Assembly (NCBI GenBank): GCA_902623075.1
Contig: CACNSD010000006.1
Coordinates: 19,651-83,650 of the forward strand
Direction: 5' to 3'
DNA: 64,000 nt
DNA from: an uncultured Pelagibacteraceae bacterium
GTDB taxonomy: Bacteria; Pseudomonadota; Alphaproteobacteria; Pelagibacterales; Pelagibacteraceae
Below the pieces are notes generated by a model that saw only the letters and a program-made list of their open reading frames with translations, ran no database searches and was not told the origin of the DNA. This document shows positions 8,646 through 17,560 of this stretch, piece by piece. The number at the start of each line of letters is the position of its first letter. Position 1 is the first letter of the stretch. A program made the translations under genes and the position numbers.

Positions 8646-9803
8646 TTAGATTTTAACTTTCGCTAACGGACCAAACTCATTTTCATAAGCAAGTCTGTAG
8701 TTAGGTTGATTCATTAGTAAGTATTTCATTACTCTTTTCGCGTAAGCTTTTTGTGAATCAACAATCTTCTTAAAGAACGGGTCTTTAGAAGAGAAGTCAC
8801 CTATAACTTTATCCCAACCTTTTAATTGCTCTGCAAGAATTGCATCTGAAGTTTGGTAAACATTTACTTTATGCTCATTCATCAGTTTTGATAAATCAGC
8901 AGAGTATCTTACCAAAGCTTTAAAGTAGTTAGCAGTATTTGCTGCATAAGAAGCATTTTTTAAGATTGCTTGGTTTGCAGGAGATAAGCTATTAAATGTT
9001 TTTTTGTTAATAGGTATTTCAAACATCTCTTGTGATTGGTGGAAAGATCCTAAGTGATAATGCTTAGATACATCTTGCATACCAAACTGAGAGTCTGATG
9101 TAGGGTTGTTAAACTCAGCAGCTTCAATCAAACCAGTTTTCATTGCTGGCTGAATTTCACCACCTGGTAATTGTCTAACTACCATTCCCATTGCAGTAAG
9201 AACGTTAGTTGCAAGACCAACTGTTCTGTACTTCATACCTTTAACATCAGATACTTTAGTTACATTTTTTTTGAACCAACCAAATGGCTGTGCAGGCATT
9301 GGCATTGCAAAAACACCGACGTAGTCATATCCAACTTTAGCTAGTGTTTCTTCATATAATGCTCTTCCACCACCTTCTTCCATCCAAGCCATTACTTCTT
9401 GAGATGATAGACCATAAGATGGGCCAGTTCCGAAAAGAGACGCAGCAGGATTTTTTCCATACCAGTAAGCAGTAACCCAGTGACCCATATCAAGTACACC
9501 ATCACTTACAGCTTGTCCAATTTCTCCAGTTTTAACAACTGCTCCAACAGGCTGAAGATCAATTTTTAAACTTCCACCTGACATGTCTCCTACCATTTTG
9601 GCATAATCTCCAGCCATTTCAAAAAAGATATTAGCGCCTGATGGCCATGCTGCTTGCATCTTTAATGTTTGTGGAGCACCAAATGCAACGTTTGGCATAG
9701 CTACAGCAGTTGCTGCTGCTGCACCTGTCGCTGCTGCGGCTTTGAAGAACTTTCTTCTTGAAGGAGTTTTAGAACCCCTCAATGATTTTTTATCTTTAAT
9801 CAT
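8646..9803 (-). CDS. dctP: TRAP substrate-binding protein (DctP/FcbT1-like), Tat-exported, system A
   Basis: 385-residue periplasmic binding protein. SRRKFFK at 15-21 followed by an Ala-rich stretch is a Tat signal with cleavage near AFGA. The YRT segment after MKGMK and the LPGGEIQPAMKTGLIEAAEF block are standard DctP features. The ligand-site block reads EFNNPTSD instead of the EWVGPWND of system B, so the ligand probably differs. Start ATG 9801-9803 has GAGGAG 8 nt upstream. The first 30 residues are nearly the same as those of the system B protein. It is the first gene of the TRAP A operon. Confidence 0.92.
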   Translation of the reverse strand: MIKDKKSLRGSKTPSRRKFFKAAAATGAAAATAVAMPNVAFGAPQTLKMQAAWPSGANIFFEMAGDYAKMVGDMSGGSLKIDLQPVGAVVKTGEIGQAVSDGVLDMGHWVTAYWYGKNPAASLFGTGPSYGLSSQEVMAWMEEGGGRALYEETLAKVGYDYVGVFAMPMPAQPFGWFKKNVTKVSDVKGMKYRTVGLATNVLTAMGMVVRQLPGGEIQPAMKTGLIEAAEFNNPTSDSQFGMQDVSKHYHLGSFHQSQEMFEIPINKKTFNSLSPANQAILKNASYAANTANYFKALVRYSADLSKLMNEHKVNVYQTSDAILAEQLKGWDKVIGDFSSKDPFFKKIVDSQKAYAKRVMKYLLMNQPNYRLAYENEFGPLAKVKI

Positions 9804-9819
9804 TAGTTTCTCCTCTATT

Positions 9820-9909
9820 AGTTAATTAACTCCGCGCAGTAAAATATAAATGACGATTAGAGTCCATAGCGAAAATGACCCATGCATATTTTGATTCAAT
9901 CTTGAGTAG
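9820..9909 (-). repeat. Duplicated leader region, copy upstream of TRAP A dctP
   Basis: Counterpart of 4999-5086. It carries the same 12-bp palindrome AGTTAATTAACT (9820-9831), AGTCCATAG (9861-9869) and ATTCAATCTTGAGTAG (9894-9909) in the same order. The far block begins 91 nt from the start codon here and 96 nt in the other copy. Conservation of non-coding sequence together with the signal peptide suggests the control region was duplicated with the gene. Confidence 0.6.
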
Positions 9910-9919
9910 AAAATATAAC

Positions 9920-10993
9920 TTAAATCAATTTATTATTCTGATATACACAACATTTTTCAGCAGGAAAATGTAACTTTATTGTATTGTTAGAAATCTCAAT
10001 TTCTCTATTAATTTTAGACTTTATTGTTAGTTGACCCATTTTCGCAGTTAATAGTTTGAAGTTTCCAAAGTCTTCTATTTTTTGAATATTAACTTCTAAC
10101 AAATTTTCGCTTTCGTCTTTAGCTACTTTTACAAATTCTGATCTAATACCTAATTTTATATTATTATTTTTCAATTTTGATAAATTTGTATTTGTCTTTA
10201 TTGTTGTGTCATTAATTTTTACACTATTGTCTGAATGCAATTGGGTTTCAAATAAATTCATTGCAGGAGAACCAATAAAATAGCCAACAAAAGTAGTTTT
10301 GGGTCTTTCAAATAAATCTTTGGGAAGGCCAACTTGAACTATTTCACCTTGGTCCATTACAATAATATTATCAGCAAATGTCATTGCCTCATTTTGATCG
10401 TGAGTTACATAAACTAATGTCGTCTTATATTCCTCATTAATTTCTTTTAAATTTCTTCTCAATCTAAATTTTAAGTCTGGATCAATGACTGTTAATGGTT
10501 CATCCATTAATACAGCAGCCACATCTTCCCTTACTAATCCTCTTCCTAACGATATAAGTTGTTTTTGATCTGCTGTAAGTTTCCTTGCTGGCATATTTAA
10601 AAAGGTTGAGAGTCTTAAAGTGTCTGAAACGGATTTTACTCTTTCCTCAATTTTCTCTTCAGAAAAATTTCTACACCTCAAAGGAAAAGCTAAATTATCA
10701 AAAACAGTCATCGTGCTATAAATCACAGGAAATTGAAAAACCTGCGCAATGTTTCTTTCTTCGGTTATAAGATTAGTAACATCATTATCATCAAATAAAA
10801 CATTCCCCTTTGAGGGCTTAACAAGACCTGAAACAATATTTAACATTGTGGTTTTTCCACATCCAGATGGTCCTAATATTGCATATCTTTTTCCATTTTC
10901 CCATATCATAGAAAATGGATTTAGTGCATATGTAGGATTCAAATCATTAGGATTATAACTATGAGAAATATTTGATAATTCAATTTTAGCCAT
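9920..10993 (-). CDS. ABC importer ATPase with degenerate signature motif (GlpT/GlpS-type partner)
   Basis: 357-residue nucleotide-binding subunit of a carbohydrate or polyol ABC importer (MalK-like superfamily). The Walker A GPSGCGKTT is at 41-49, the Walker B region AAVLMDEP is at about 159-166, and the switch His is present in VYVTHDQNEA. The signature LSGGQ is replaced by LTADQ at 139-143. A C-terminal beta-domain (about 240-357) is of the MalK/TOBE type. It overlaps the second ATPase gene by 8 nt. Ligand is not known; the pair resembles the GlpS/GlpT ATPases of rhizobial glycerol ABC importers. Confidence 0.88.
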   Translation of the reverse strand: MAKIELSNISHSYNPNDLNPTYALNPFSMIWENGKRYAILGPSGCGKTTMLNIVSGLVKPSKGNVLFDDNDVTNLITEERNIAQVFQFPVIYSTMTVFDNLAFPLRCRNFSEEKIEERVKSVSDTLRLSTFLNMPARKLTADQKQLISLGRGLVREDVAAVLMDEPLTVIDPDLKFRLRRNLKEINEEYKTTLVYVTHDQNEAMTFADNIIVMDQGEIVQVGLPKDLFERPKTTFVGYFIGSPAMNLFETQLHSDNSVKINDTTIKTNTNLSKLKNNNIKLGIRSEFVKVAKDESENLLEVNIQKIEDFGNFKLLTAKMGQLTIKSKINREIEISNNTIKLHFPAEKCCVYQNNKLI

Positions 10994-12065
10994 TTAAATC
11001 TCCATAAGGAGAAGAAATTAATTCTCCTTCTTTGTTAAAAGCATAAAATTTATTTTCATTAAATTTTATTTTTATTTTCTCATGAATTTTAAAATTCATT
11101 ACTTCCTCTATTAATGCGATTACTTTTGAATCTCCTTTTTTTAAATGAAGCAAGGTTTCTGAACCACTTATTTCTGCAAGTTCAATTTCAAATTCCTCTC
11201 CTTGATCATCTAATTTTATTTCAGAAGCTCTTATCCCAAAATTATAGTTTTGATCCTCTAGATTTTTGAAATAAGTAGGTATGTTAATAGAAATATTTTC
11301 AAAAATTAATTTTTTTGAACTTTTAATTCCTTTTAAAATATTCATTGGTGGATCATTTGAAATTTCAGCTACTTTTAAGTTTCTAGGATTCTCAAATATT
11401 TCCTTTGCAGGGCCTTTTTGTAAAACTTTTCCCTCATCTAAAACAATTACTTCACCATTTAACTCCATTACTTCTTGTGGATCAGTTGTTGAATAAATTA
11501 AAATCGCATCTGACGACAGCCCCTTAGAAAATATTTTTTTAAATTCCTCTCTTAATTGCTCTCTAAGTTTATAATCTAGATTAACCAATGGCTCATCTAG
11601 AAGTAATATCTTTGCTTTCTTTGCTAAAGATCTCGCTAGTGCAACTCGCTGTTGTTGTCCTCCAGATAATTCTTGAATTTTACGATTTTCAAATCCAACT
11701 AACCCTACTGTTTTTAAAGCTTCATCAACATCTGTCTTAATTTTGTCTTCGCTTAGTTTTCTTTGTTTGAGGGGAAATATTACGTTCTCATAAACATTAA
11801 GATGGGGATAATTTATAAATTGCTGGTAAACCATTGCAACATTTCTCTCCCACACTGGAATTTTACTAAAATCTTTGCCTTCGAATGATAAATTTCCACT
11901 ATCTGGATTAAGTAAACCAGCTATGGTTTTTAAAAATGTAGTTTTTCCAGATAAAGTTCTTCCTAAAATTGTGTACAAATTTCCTTTTTTAAAATCAAAC
12001 GATACATTATTAAGATGAAACTGATTATCAGGTTTGTAGGTTAAGTTTTCTCCAATTAAATTCAT
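10986..12065 (-). CDS. ABC importer ATPase with intact signature but altered H-loop
   Basis: 359-residue partner ATPase. It has a Walker A GRTLSGKTT at 35-43, a canonical LSGGQQQR signature at 133-140, Walker B ILLLDEP, and a C-terminal MalK-like domain. The switch His usually found in THD is Thr here (STTDPQEV). It is therefore complementary to its neighbour: one protein keeps the H-loop, the other keeps the signature. That predicts one good and one weakened ATP site in the heterodimer. It overlaps the permease gene by 1 nt (ATG/TAA junction at 12065). Confidence 0.88.
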   Translation of the reverse strand: MNLIGENLTYKPDNQFHLNNVSFDFKKGNLYTILGRTLSGKTTFLKTIAGLLNPDSGNLSFEGKDFSKIPVWERNVAMVYQQFINYPHLNVYENVIFPLKQRKLSEDKIKTDVDEALKTVGLVGFENRKIQELSGGQQQRVALARSLAKKAKILLLDEPLVNLDYKLREQLREEFKKIFSKGLSSDAILIYSTTDPQEVMELNGEVIVLDEGKVLQKGPAKEIFENPRNLKVAEISNDPPMNILKGIKSSKKLIFENISINIPTYFKNLEDQNYNFGIRASEIKLDDQGEEFEIELAEISGSETLLHLKKGDSKVIALIEEVMNFKIHEKIKIKFNENKFYAFNKEGELISSPYGDLNG

Positions 12066-12913
12066 TATTTAAGTGCTCCAGATAAATTTCCTTTAGATAA
12101 ATATCTCTCTACGACAAAGGCAACAATAATTAAAGGAGCAACCGATATTAATGCTGATGCAGATAAACTCCACCATGGAGTAATAGACGAATTCAATGCT
12201 ACAACTTTTACTGGCAATAATTGGACTTCAGTAAATGTTAGAATAAATGCAAAGAAAAAATCTATCCAACCAAATATAATACAAAACATTCCAGCTACTA
12301 TTAGTCCTGGTATAGAATTGGGTAAAACAACTTTATAGAAAGCCTGATAAGGATTACATCCATCAATCAATGCAGTCTCATCAAGCTCTTTTGGAACTCT
12401 ATTAAAAAAATCTACCATTATCCAAACAGCAATCGGCATTAACAAAACAATATAAACAACCACTAAACCTAACAAGCTATCTAACAAACCTATGGTACTT
12501 AGAAAAATAAAGAAGGGTATTGATAAAACAATTGGTGGCATAATTCTTTGAGATATAAAGAAAAATGTAATATCGTTATTTCGAACAAAACCTGCTTTAA
12601 AAGTAAATCTTGATAAAGCATAAGCGGCTAATGTGCCAAGAATAATACTTATCAGACTAGCCGTACAAGTTACAAAAATACTATTAAAGTAAGGTTCCAC
12701 AATATCAACACCACCTCTTGCTGGTGATTTTACAAGTACACGCCATCCCTCTAATGTCGGTTCAAAATCTAACCATGGAATATATGTAACTTTACTATTT
12801 ACAGATTGAAAATCTTTGAAAGAAGTTGAAACTGCCCATAAAAATGGAGCAACTATAAAAACTGTCCATAAAATGATAAACGTATATTTTAAAAACTTAT
12901 ATAATTTTTCCAT
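12065..12913 (-). CDS. ABC importer permease (MalG-like)
   Basis: 282-residue inner-membrane permease of the carbohydrate uptake (CUT1) family. It has six predicted spans and the EAA-type loop that contacts the ATPases, reading ELDETALIDGCNPYQAFYKVVLPNSIPG in the sequence (around 178-205; key residues E, A, G and P conserved). The start codon abuts the stop of the upstream permease gene. It pairs with the permease at 12913-13779. Confidence 0.9.
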   Translation of the reverse strand: MEKLYKFLKYTFIILWTVFIVAPFLWAVSTSFKDFQSVNSKVTYIPWLDFEPTLEGWRVLVKSPARGGVDIVEPYFNSIFVTCTASLISIILGTLAAYALSRFTFKAGFVRNNDITFFFISQRIMPPIVLSIPFFIFLSTIGLLDSLLGLVVVYIVLLMPIAVWIMVDFFNRVPKELDETALIDGCNPYQAFYKVVLPNSIPGLIVAGMFCIIFGWIDFFFAFILTFTEVQLLPVKVVALNSSITPWWSLSASALISVAPLIIVAFVVERYLSKGNLSGALK

Positions 12914-13779
12914 TATTCCTTAATCATTAATTTTGTTAGAACTTTTGCTATGATTGTTAAACTTATGATCATTATAACTAGATAAGTAAAAGAGAGAGTT
13001 GCTGCATAACCCATTTGAAATTCTCTTAATCCTTTAATGTAGATATAAAAACTTGATGTTTCTGTTGCGGTCCCTGGCCCACCTGACGTAAGAACAAAAA
13101 CAGTATCCATTATTTTTGAAGCCTCAATAAGTCTTATAATTATTGCCCCAATTGAAATTGGAGCCATTAATGGAAAAGTAACATATACAAATTTCCTAAA
13201 TGAACTTGCCCCATCTATTGCTGCAGCAAGAAAAGGTTCTTTAGGAAGTGACAGTAATCCAGCTAATAATAGTAAAAACATAAACGGCGTCCATTGCCAA
13301 ACTTCAACGATTATAACTGTAAATTTTGCGATAACGGGATCACTTAGCCATAAAATAGGACCAATTCCAATATTTCCTAACAAATCATTTACAGGCCCGA
13401 GTGACTCGTGAAAGAAAGTTCTCCAAATTACAGTCATTATAACTGGAGTTGTCATCATGGGTATTAAGAAAATTACTCTAAAAAATCTTTTAAATTTAAT
13501 TTCTCTCCACACCATTAGGGCCAGCGCAAAACCTATTATGTACTGTAAAATTACAGTTGATACTGATAAAAAACTTAATCTAAAAAATGACTCCCAAAAT
13601 CTAGGGTCATCAGTAAATAATCTTATGTAATTTGTAATTCCTATGAAATTCATTTCTGGCGTATAACTATTCCAGCCAGATAAACTTAATCTAATAGTAA
13701 ATATTATTGGAAATATAAGTATTCCAATGAGCACAAATAAACCTGGAAATAAAAAAACATACTTGTGCTTAAAATTCAT
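12913..13779 (-). CDS. ABC importer permease (MalF/UgpA-like)
   Basis: 288-residue inner-membrane permease with six predicted spans. The EAA loop is recognisable from FLAAAIDGASSFRKFVYVT onward, with Pro-Leu-Met-Ala-Pro after it. The C-terminal periplasmic segment TSGGPGTATETSSFYIY is typical of the sugar permease family. It is the first gene after the binding protein, separated from it by a 56-nt gap with a strong stem-loop. Confidence 0.9.
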   Translation of the reverse strand: MNFKHKYVFLFPGLFVLIGILIFPIIFTIRLSLSGWNSYTPEMNFIGITNYIRLFTDDPRFWESFFRLSFLSVSTVILQYIIGFALALMVWREIKFKRFFRVIFLIPMMTTPVIMTVIWRTFFHESLGPVNDLLGNIGIGPILWLSDPVIAKFTVIIVEVWQWTPFMFLLLLAGLLSLPKEPFLAAAIDGASSFRKFVYVTFPLMAPISIGAIIIRLIEASKIMDTVFVLTSGGPGTATETSSFYIYIKGLREFQMGYAATLSFTYLVIMIISLTIIAKVLTKLMIKE

Positions 13780-13802
13780 AAATTTTTTTGGATTTTATTA
13801 TT

Positions 13803-13827
13803 TGTGGCCGTCGTTAAGACGGCCACA
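13803..13827 (-). terminator. Stem-loop after ABC binding-protein gene
   Basis: TGTGGCCGTC (13803-13812) pairs perfectly over 10 bp with GACGGCCACA (13818-13827) around the loop GTTAA. The following minus-strand sequence is AT-rich but has no long T run, so it may protect the 3' end of the binding-protein mRNA more than terminate. It is strikingly GC-rich for this genome. Confidence 0.75.
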
Positions 13828-13835
13828 TTAGTATT

Positions 13836-15371
13836 TTATAACTTATTATCTTCCATTGCTACACCAACAGCGTAAGCTTTTCTTACATTATCTTTTCCTA
13901 CTCTGTTAAGTATATCTTCCCACTGCTTAGCAGCTTCATCTAAAGCAGCTTGTGGTGATAATTGTCCAGCTAAAGCTTTTGCTGCAGCAGTAGCTAAGGC
14001 AGCATTAAACTCAAAAGTTCCAGGAACTCTCAATGGAAATACTCGGTTTTTACTTTTTTCCATTTCAGCTAAAGTATCTACATATGATTGAGCAATATCT
14101 TTATCCCAACCGATTTGTGTCCATACATCTGCTTTAAAGTCAGCTTCTCTAAATGGATTTACCCCAAATCTTCCTATACCAATGTCAGCTTGGTGGTTAG
14201 CTTCGTTAGCAAAGAAACAAAGATAGTCAAACGCCATTTCTTTTTCCTTACTTTTCTTAGCAACACCAACTGCCCATCCCCATACGAAGAAAGGAGCTTG
14301 GTTGAAACCTTCGTCCCAAGAATTAGATTCTCTATTCCAAACTTTCATAGCTCCTGGTAATTGTGCAGCACCAACTTTATTATTGATAGGACTATCTGGT
14401 TGCATAGCGGCAACAAATGCATCATCCCATGAAAAACTAAATAAAGTTTGTCCACCGCCAAATGATCCAATTTCATCTCCAAGACCAAAATTTATTCCTC
14501 CTGGAGGAACATATTTAGTTGCTTCAACCCAATCAGTTAAAGCTTCAACGAAACCTGGATTATTAATTAATGGCTTCATAGTTTCTAAATCAAAGAAAAA
14601 TCCACCTGGTGTTTTAGGGTTTTTAGAATAAGCAGCTGATCTAGAATAAAAAGCAGCATACATTAAGTCATCTTTTTTCATAACTTCTGCTGATCCATAC
14701 TCTTTCTCACCATCACCATCCCAGTCCCAGTCATTAAAGTATGCAGCCATTTCTCCATACTCTTTCCATGTTCGTGGAACTCTTAACTCTTTTCCAGTGT
14801 CGGCTTTATATTTTTTTTGATATTTAGGATTATCGATTACATCTTTTCTGTATTTAAGATAGTGTCTGTCACCATCTACAGGGAACTGATACATTACACC
14901 GTCCCAAGAAGCTATACCAATGTGTGATGGCGTAACGTCTTGCATTTGCTTCATTTCAACATATTTTTTTGGAACTGGTTCTAAATATCTTCTCCAATCA
15001 TTAATAAAATTAGAAAATCCAAAAACTATATCATATGGAGCTTGACCTGCTTGAAAAGGTACCATCGCTTTTGCGTATAGATCTCCTGCAGGTGTATGAG
15101 TTACATCAACTTTTGCTCCTGTAAGTTTTGCAAACTGCTCAGCATGAAGAGCTGTTGGCTCTCCCATAACCGGAACAGCGTGTGTATTTATTTTCAAAGT
15201 CTTGCCTTTGTAGTTTTTCTTAGACATAGACTCATAAGAACACTCACCAGGAATATCTCCTGTAGCCTTAATATGTGGAAATTGATCACTCCACTTATCT
15301 GCATACGCCATTGGGCTAAATATCATTACACTAGATATTATAGCTGTTAGGCATGTTTTTATTATCTTCAT
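13836..15371 (-). CDS. ABC importer extracellular solute-binding protein (family 1)
   Basis: 511-residue periplasmic binding protein with a Sec signal (1-24, cleavage after AYA). Its overall layout is that of carbohydrate-binding proteins: alternating segments such as YDIVFGFSNFINDW, SWDGVMYQFPVDGD and FFVWGWAVGV. Residues 214-224 include an EF-hand-like acidic loop (D216, D218, D220, E224; core DWDGDGEKEYG) that could bind calcium. The operon contains two permeases and two ATPases and is preceded by a zinc alcohol dehydrogenase, so a sugar, polyol or glycerol-type ligand is likely. The exact ligand cannot be read from sequence. Confidence 0.88.
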   Translation of the reverse strand: MKIIKTCLTAIISSVMIFSPMAYADKWSDQFPHIKATGDIPGECSYESMSKKNYKGKTLKINTHAVPVMGEPTALHAEQFAKLTGAKVDVTHTPAGDLYAKAMVPFQAGQAPYDIVFGFSNFINDWRRYLEPVPKKYVEMKQMQDVTPSHIGIASWDGVMYQFPVDGDRHYLKYRKDVIDNPKYQKKYKADTGKELRVPRTWKEYGEMAAYFNDWDWDGDGEKEYGSAEVMKKDDLMYAAFYSRSAAYSKNPKTPGGFFFDLETMKPLINNPGFVEALTDWVEATKYVPPGGINFGLGDEIGSFGGGQTLFSFSWDDAFVAAMQPDSPINNKVGAAQLPGAMKVWNRESNSWDEGFNQAPFFVWGWAVGVAKKSKEKEMAFDYLCFFANEANHQADIGIGRFGVNPFREADFKADVWTQIGWDKDIAQSYVDTLAEMEKSKNRVFPLRVPGTFEFNAALATAAAKALAGQLSPQAALDEAAKQWEDILNRVGKDNVRKAYAVGVAMEDNKL

Positions 15372-15390
15372 TATTTTTCCTCTCTTTTAA

Positions 15391-16452
15391 TTATGGAACT
15401 AAAACAGCTCTTCCCTTAACTTTACCGTCATTAAGATCATGAAGTGCCTTATTAGCATCGTCTAATTTGTACTCTTGCATAGATAGCTTTACTTTGCCTC
15501 GATCAGCTAACTCCATAAGTTCGTACAACTCAGACCACGTTCCCACTAAATTTCCTACAATTGTTTTTTCTGAAATGATTAAATCAACAGCTAGAGATTT
15601 AATTTCCTCTCCATATCCAACAATATAATAAAAACCACCATTGGAGGTCATTTGAATACCCATTGCTGTAGATCCCTTTTCTCCAACAAAATCTATTACA
15701 GCCTCTGAGCCTTTTCCTTTTGTTAGTTCTTGGACTTTTTCTATTTCATTACCATCAATTAAAACTCCATGATCTCCACCAAGCTCCATTGCGTGCTTAA
15801 GAGCAGTTTCAGATTTTTCTACTATAATAATATCAGCAGCACACATAGCTTTTAAACATTGAATAGCAATATGACCTAGACCACCAGCACCTATAATCGT
15901 ACAGCTTTGACCTGGAAGCAGGTGTCTTGTAGCTTTTTTTACAACTCTGTAAGCTGTAAGTCCCGCATCTGAAAATGGTGCAACATCTTTTGGTGCTAAA
16001 ACTTGTGGAAGCTTAATTAAATTTCTTACACTTGTTTTTAATAATTCTGAGTATCCTCCTTCTTTGATACTTAAACCTGGGAATGCTCCTGCAGCAGCAT
16101 GCATGTCATTTCCTCTTCTGCAGTCTAAACAAGTTCCATCTGTACCAGATATTAAAGGATGCAAAATAACTGGATCACCTTTTTTAAAATCTGTAACATC
16201 TTTACCTACGTCTTCTATCCATCCTGCATTTTCATGTCCCATCACACATGGTAATAAGGTTCCATCTGGATCTTGAATATGTTTCCAAACTCCTTCGATA
16301 ATGTGCAAATCTGTTCTGCAAACACCTGCAGCACCAATTTTAACTATTACATCTGATGCCTTTTCAATTTTTGGATCTGGCATTTCTTCACCTGTAACCC
16401 AAACTTTTTCTTTCATCTCTGGATCATATTTGTGCAGTACTTGCGCTTTCAT
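15391..16452 (-). CDS. Zinc-dependent alcohol dehydrogenase
   Basis: 353-residue medium-chain dehydrogenase. The catalytic zinc ligands are visible as C45 (GVCRTDLH) and H73-E74 (MGHENAG), and the NAD-binding fold as IGAGGLGHIAIQ. The structural zinc lobe is atypical: only C108 and C111 of the usual four Cys remain, with D105 and H118/A119 at the outer positions. GGAGGCAAAGG before the ATG is a good ribosome binding site, and a near-consensus promoter lies at 16484-16512. It precedes the ABC binding-protein gene by 19 nt, so it probably oxidises the imported alcohol or a product of it. Confidence 0.9.
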   Translation of the reverse strand: MKAQVLHKYDPEMKEKVWVTGEEMPDPKIEKASDVIVKIGAAGVCRTDLHIIEGVWKHIQDPDGTLLPCVMGHENAGWIEDVGKDVTDFKKGDPVILHPLISGTDGTCLDCRRGNDMHAAAGAFPGLSIKEGGYSELLKTSVRNLIKLPQVLAPKDVAPFSDAGLTAYRVVKKATRHLLPGQSCTIIGAGGLGHIAIQCLKAMCAADIIIVEKSETALKHAMELGGDHGVLIDGNEIEKVQELTKGKGSEAVIDFVGEKGSTAMGIQMTSNGGFYYIVGYGEEIKSLAVDLIISEKTIVGNLVGTWSELYELMELADRGKVKLSMQEYKLDDANKALHDLNDGKVKGRAVLVP

Positions 16453-16483
16453 TCCTTTGCCTCCATATTAATTTAAAAAGCAC

Positions 16484-16512
16484 ATTAAAAATTTTATATC
16501 CCACGAAGTCAA
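16484..16512 (-). promoter_or_regulatory. Predicted sigma70-type promoter of the alcohol dehydrogenase/ABC operon
   Basis: On the minus strand TTGACT (16512-16507) is followed after exactly 17 bases by TTTAAT (16489-16484). This fits the housekeeping consensus in 5 of 6 and 4 of 6 positions. The start codon lies 31 nt further on, leaving room for a short leader with the GGAGG site. No operator-like repeat stands out. Confidence 0.55.
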
Positions 16513-16583
16513 TGCCTCTTTTAAGTGTTCAATAAATTAACAAATACAACCTGAAGTTATTATTTGATTATTTAGGAAATTAA

Positions 16584-17498
16584 TTAATCAATTGGATAAT
16601 CCCAAGCATCTCCCCCGATAACTTTTGAAATTGCTGAAAAATCTTTAGTATCATTTCCCTCTTTACAAAATTGATCATAGATTTCTAATGCCATCTTCCC
16701 TAATGGGGTTTCAGCATTCACACTTTTTGCACATTCATAAGCAAGTTTGAGATCTTTATTCATCATACCTGCGGAAAAACCCGGGCGGTAATTATTATTA
16801 GATGGTGTGCCATCAATTAGACCTGGCAGAGGTGGATAAACAGAAATTGGCCAACTATTACCTGATGCATTTTTCATTATTTCATGAACCTTTTTTATAT
16901 CTATATTTAATCTTTTAGCTAACATTAACGACTCTGAAGCTGCTATCATAGCAATACCTAAGGCCATATTATTACAAATCTTAGCTCCATTACCACTTCC
17001 TATTTCACCAGCATGATAGATATTTTTTCCCAAAATTTTTAAAACAGGTAATGCTTTATCAAAAGCTTCTTTTGATCCACCAACCATTATATTAAGAGTT
17101 GCCTTTTGAGCACCCATTACTCCCCCACTTACTGGAGCATCTATCATCATAATATTTTGGTCATCTGCAGCTTTTCCAATTTCTTTTGAAGTTTCTATAT
17201 CTATCGTTGAGCAATCAATCAACAAGCAATGTTTTGAAACTTTGTTGATTATTCCATTTTCGCCTAGATATATTTTTTTTGAATGTTTACCCTCAGGTAA
17301 CATTGTTATGACTATCGAAACTTCTTTATTTATTAAAGCCTCAATGCTTTCCGATATGTTTAGTCCCTTTTTTTTTGCTTTCTCCATCATTTCTTTAGAA
17401 ACATCAAATACAGTAATTTTTTTTCCAGATTTAAGTAAGTTTTCTGCCATTGGATTTCCCATATTCCCAACTCCTATAAAAGCGATAACGTCACTCAT
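16584..17498 (-). CDS. 3-hydroxyisobutyrate dehydrogenase-family reductase (MmsB/GarR-like)
   Basis: 304-residue beta-hydroxyacid dehydrogenase. The N-terminal NAD-binding motif is IGVGNMGNPMAENLL (8-22). The substrate-binding DAPVSGGVMGAQ block lies at about 120-131, and the catalytic Lys follows in the GSGNGAKICNN segment. The GNSWPISVYPPLPG and KDLKLAYE segments are closest to MmsB, but the enzyme could also be a tartronate-semialdehyde reductase. No valine-degradation genes are nearby. It follows the lyase gene at 17561-18436, so it may reduce an aldehyde acid made by that enzyme. An AAAGGAG site precedes the ATG. Confidence 0.87.
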   Translation of the reverse strand: MSDVIAFIGVGNMGNPMAENLLKSGKKITVFDVSKEMMEKAKKKGLNISESIEALINKEVSIVITMLPEGKHSKKIYLGENGIINKVSKHCLLIDCSTIDIETSKEIGKAADDQNIMMIDAPVSGGVMGAQKATLNIMVGGSKEAFDKALPVLKILGKNIYHAGEIGSGNGAKICNNMALGIAMIAASESLMLAKRLNIDIKKVHEIMKNASGNSWPISVYPPLPGLIDGTPSNNNYRPGFSAGMMNKDLKLAYECAKSVNAETPLGKMALEIYDQFCKEGNDTKDFSAISKVIGGDAWDYPID

Positions 17499-17560
17499 AT
17501 AAATCTCCTTTGGTTAAGTTTGATTTTTTTAAGAAAATACTTTTAAATTCTTTTAAAACA

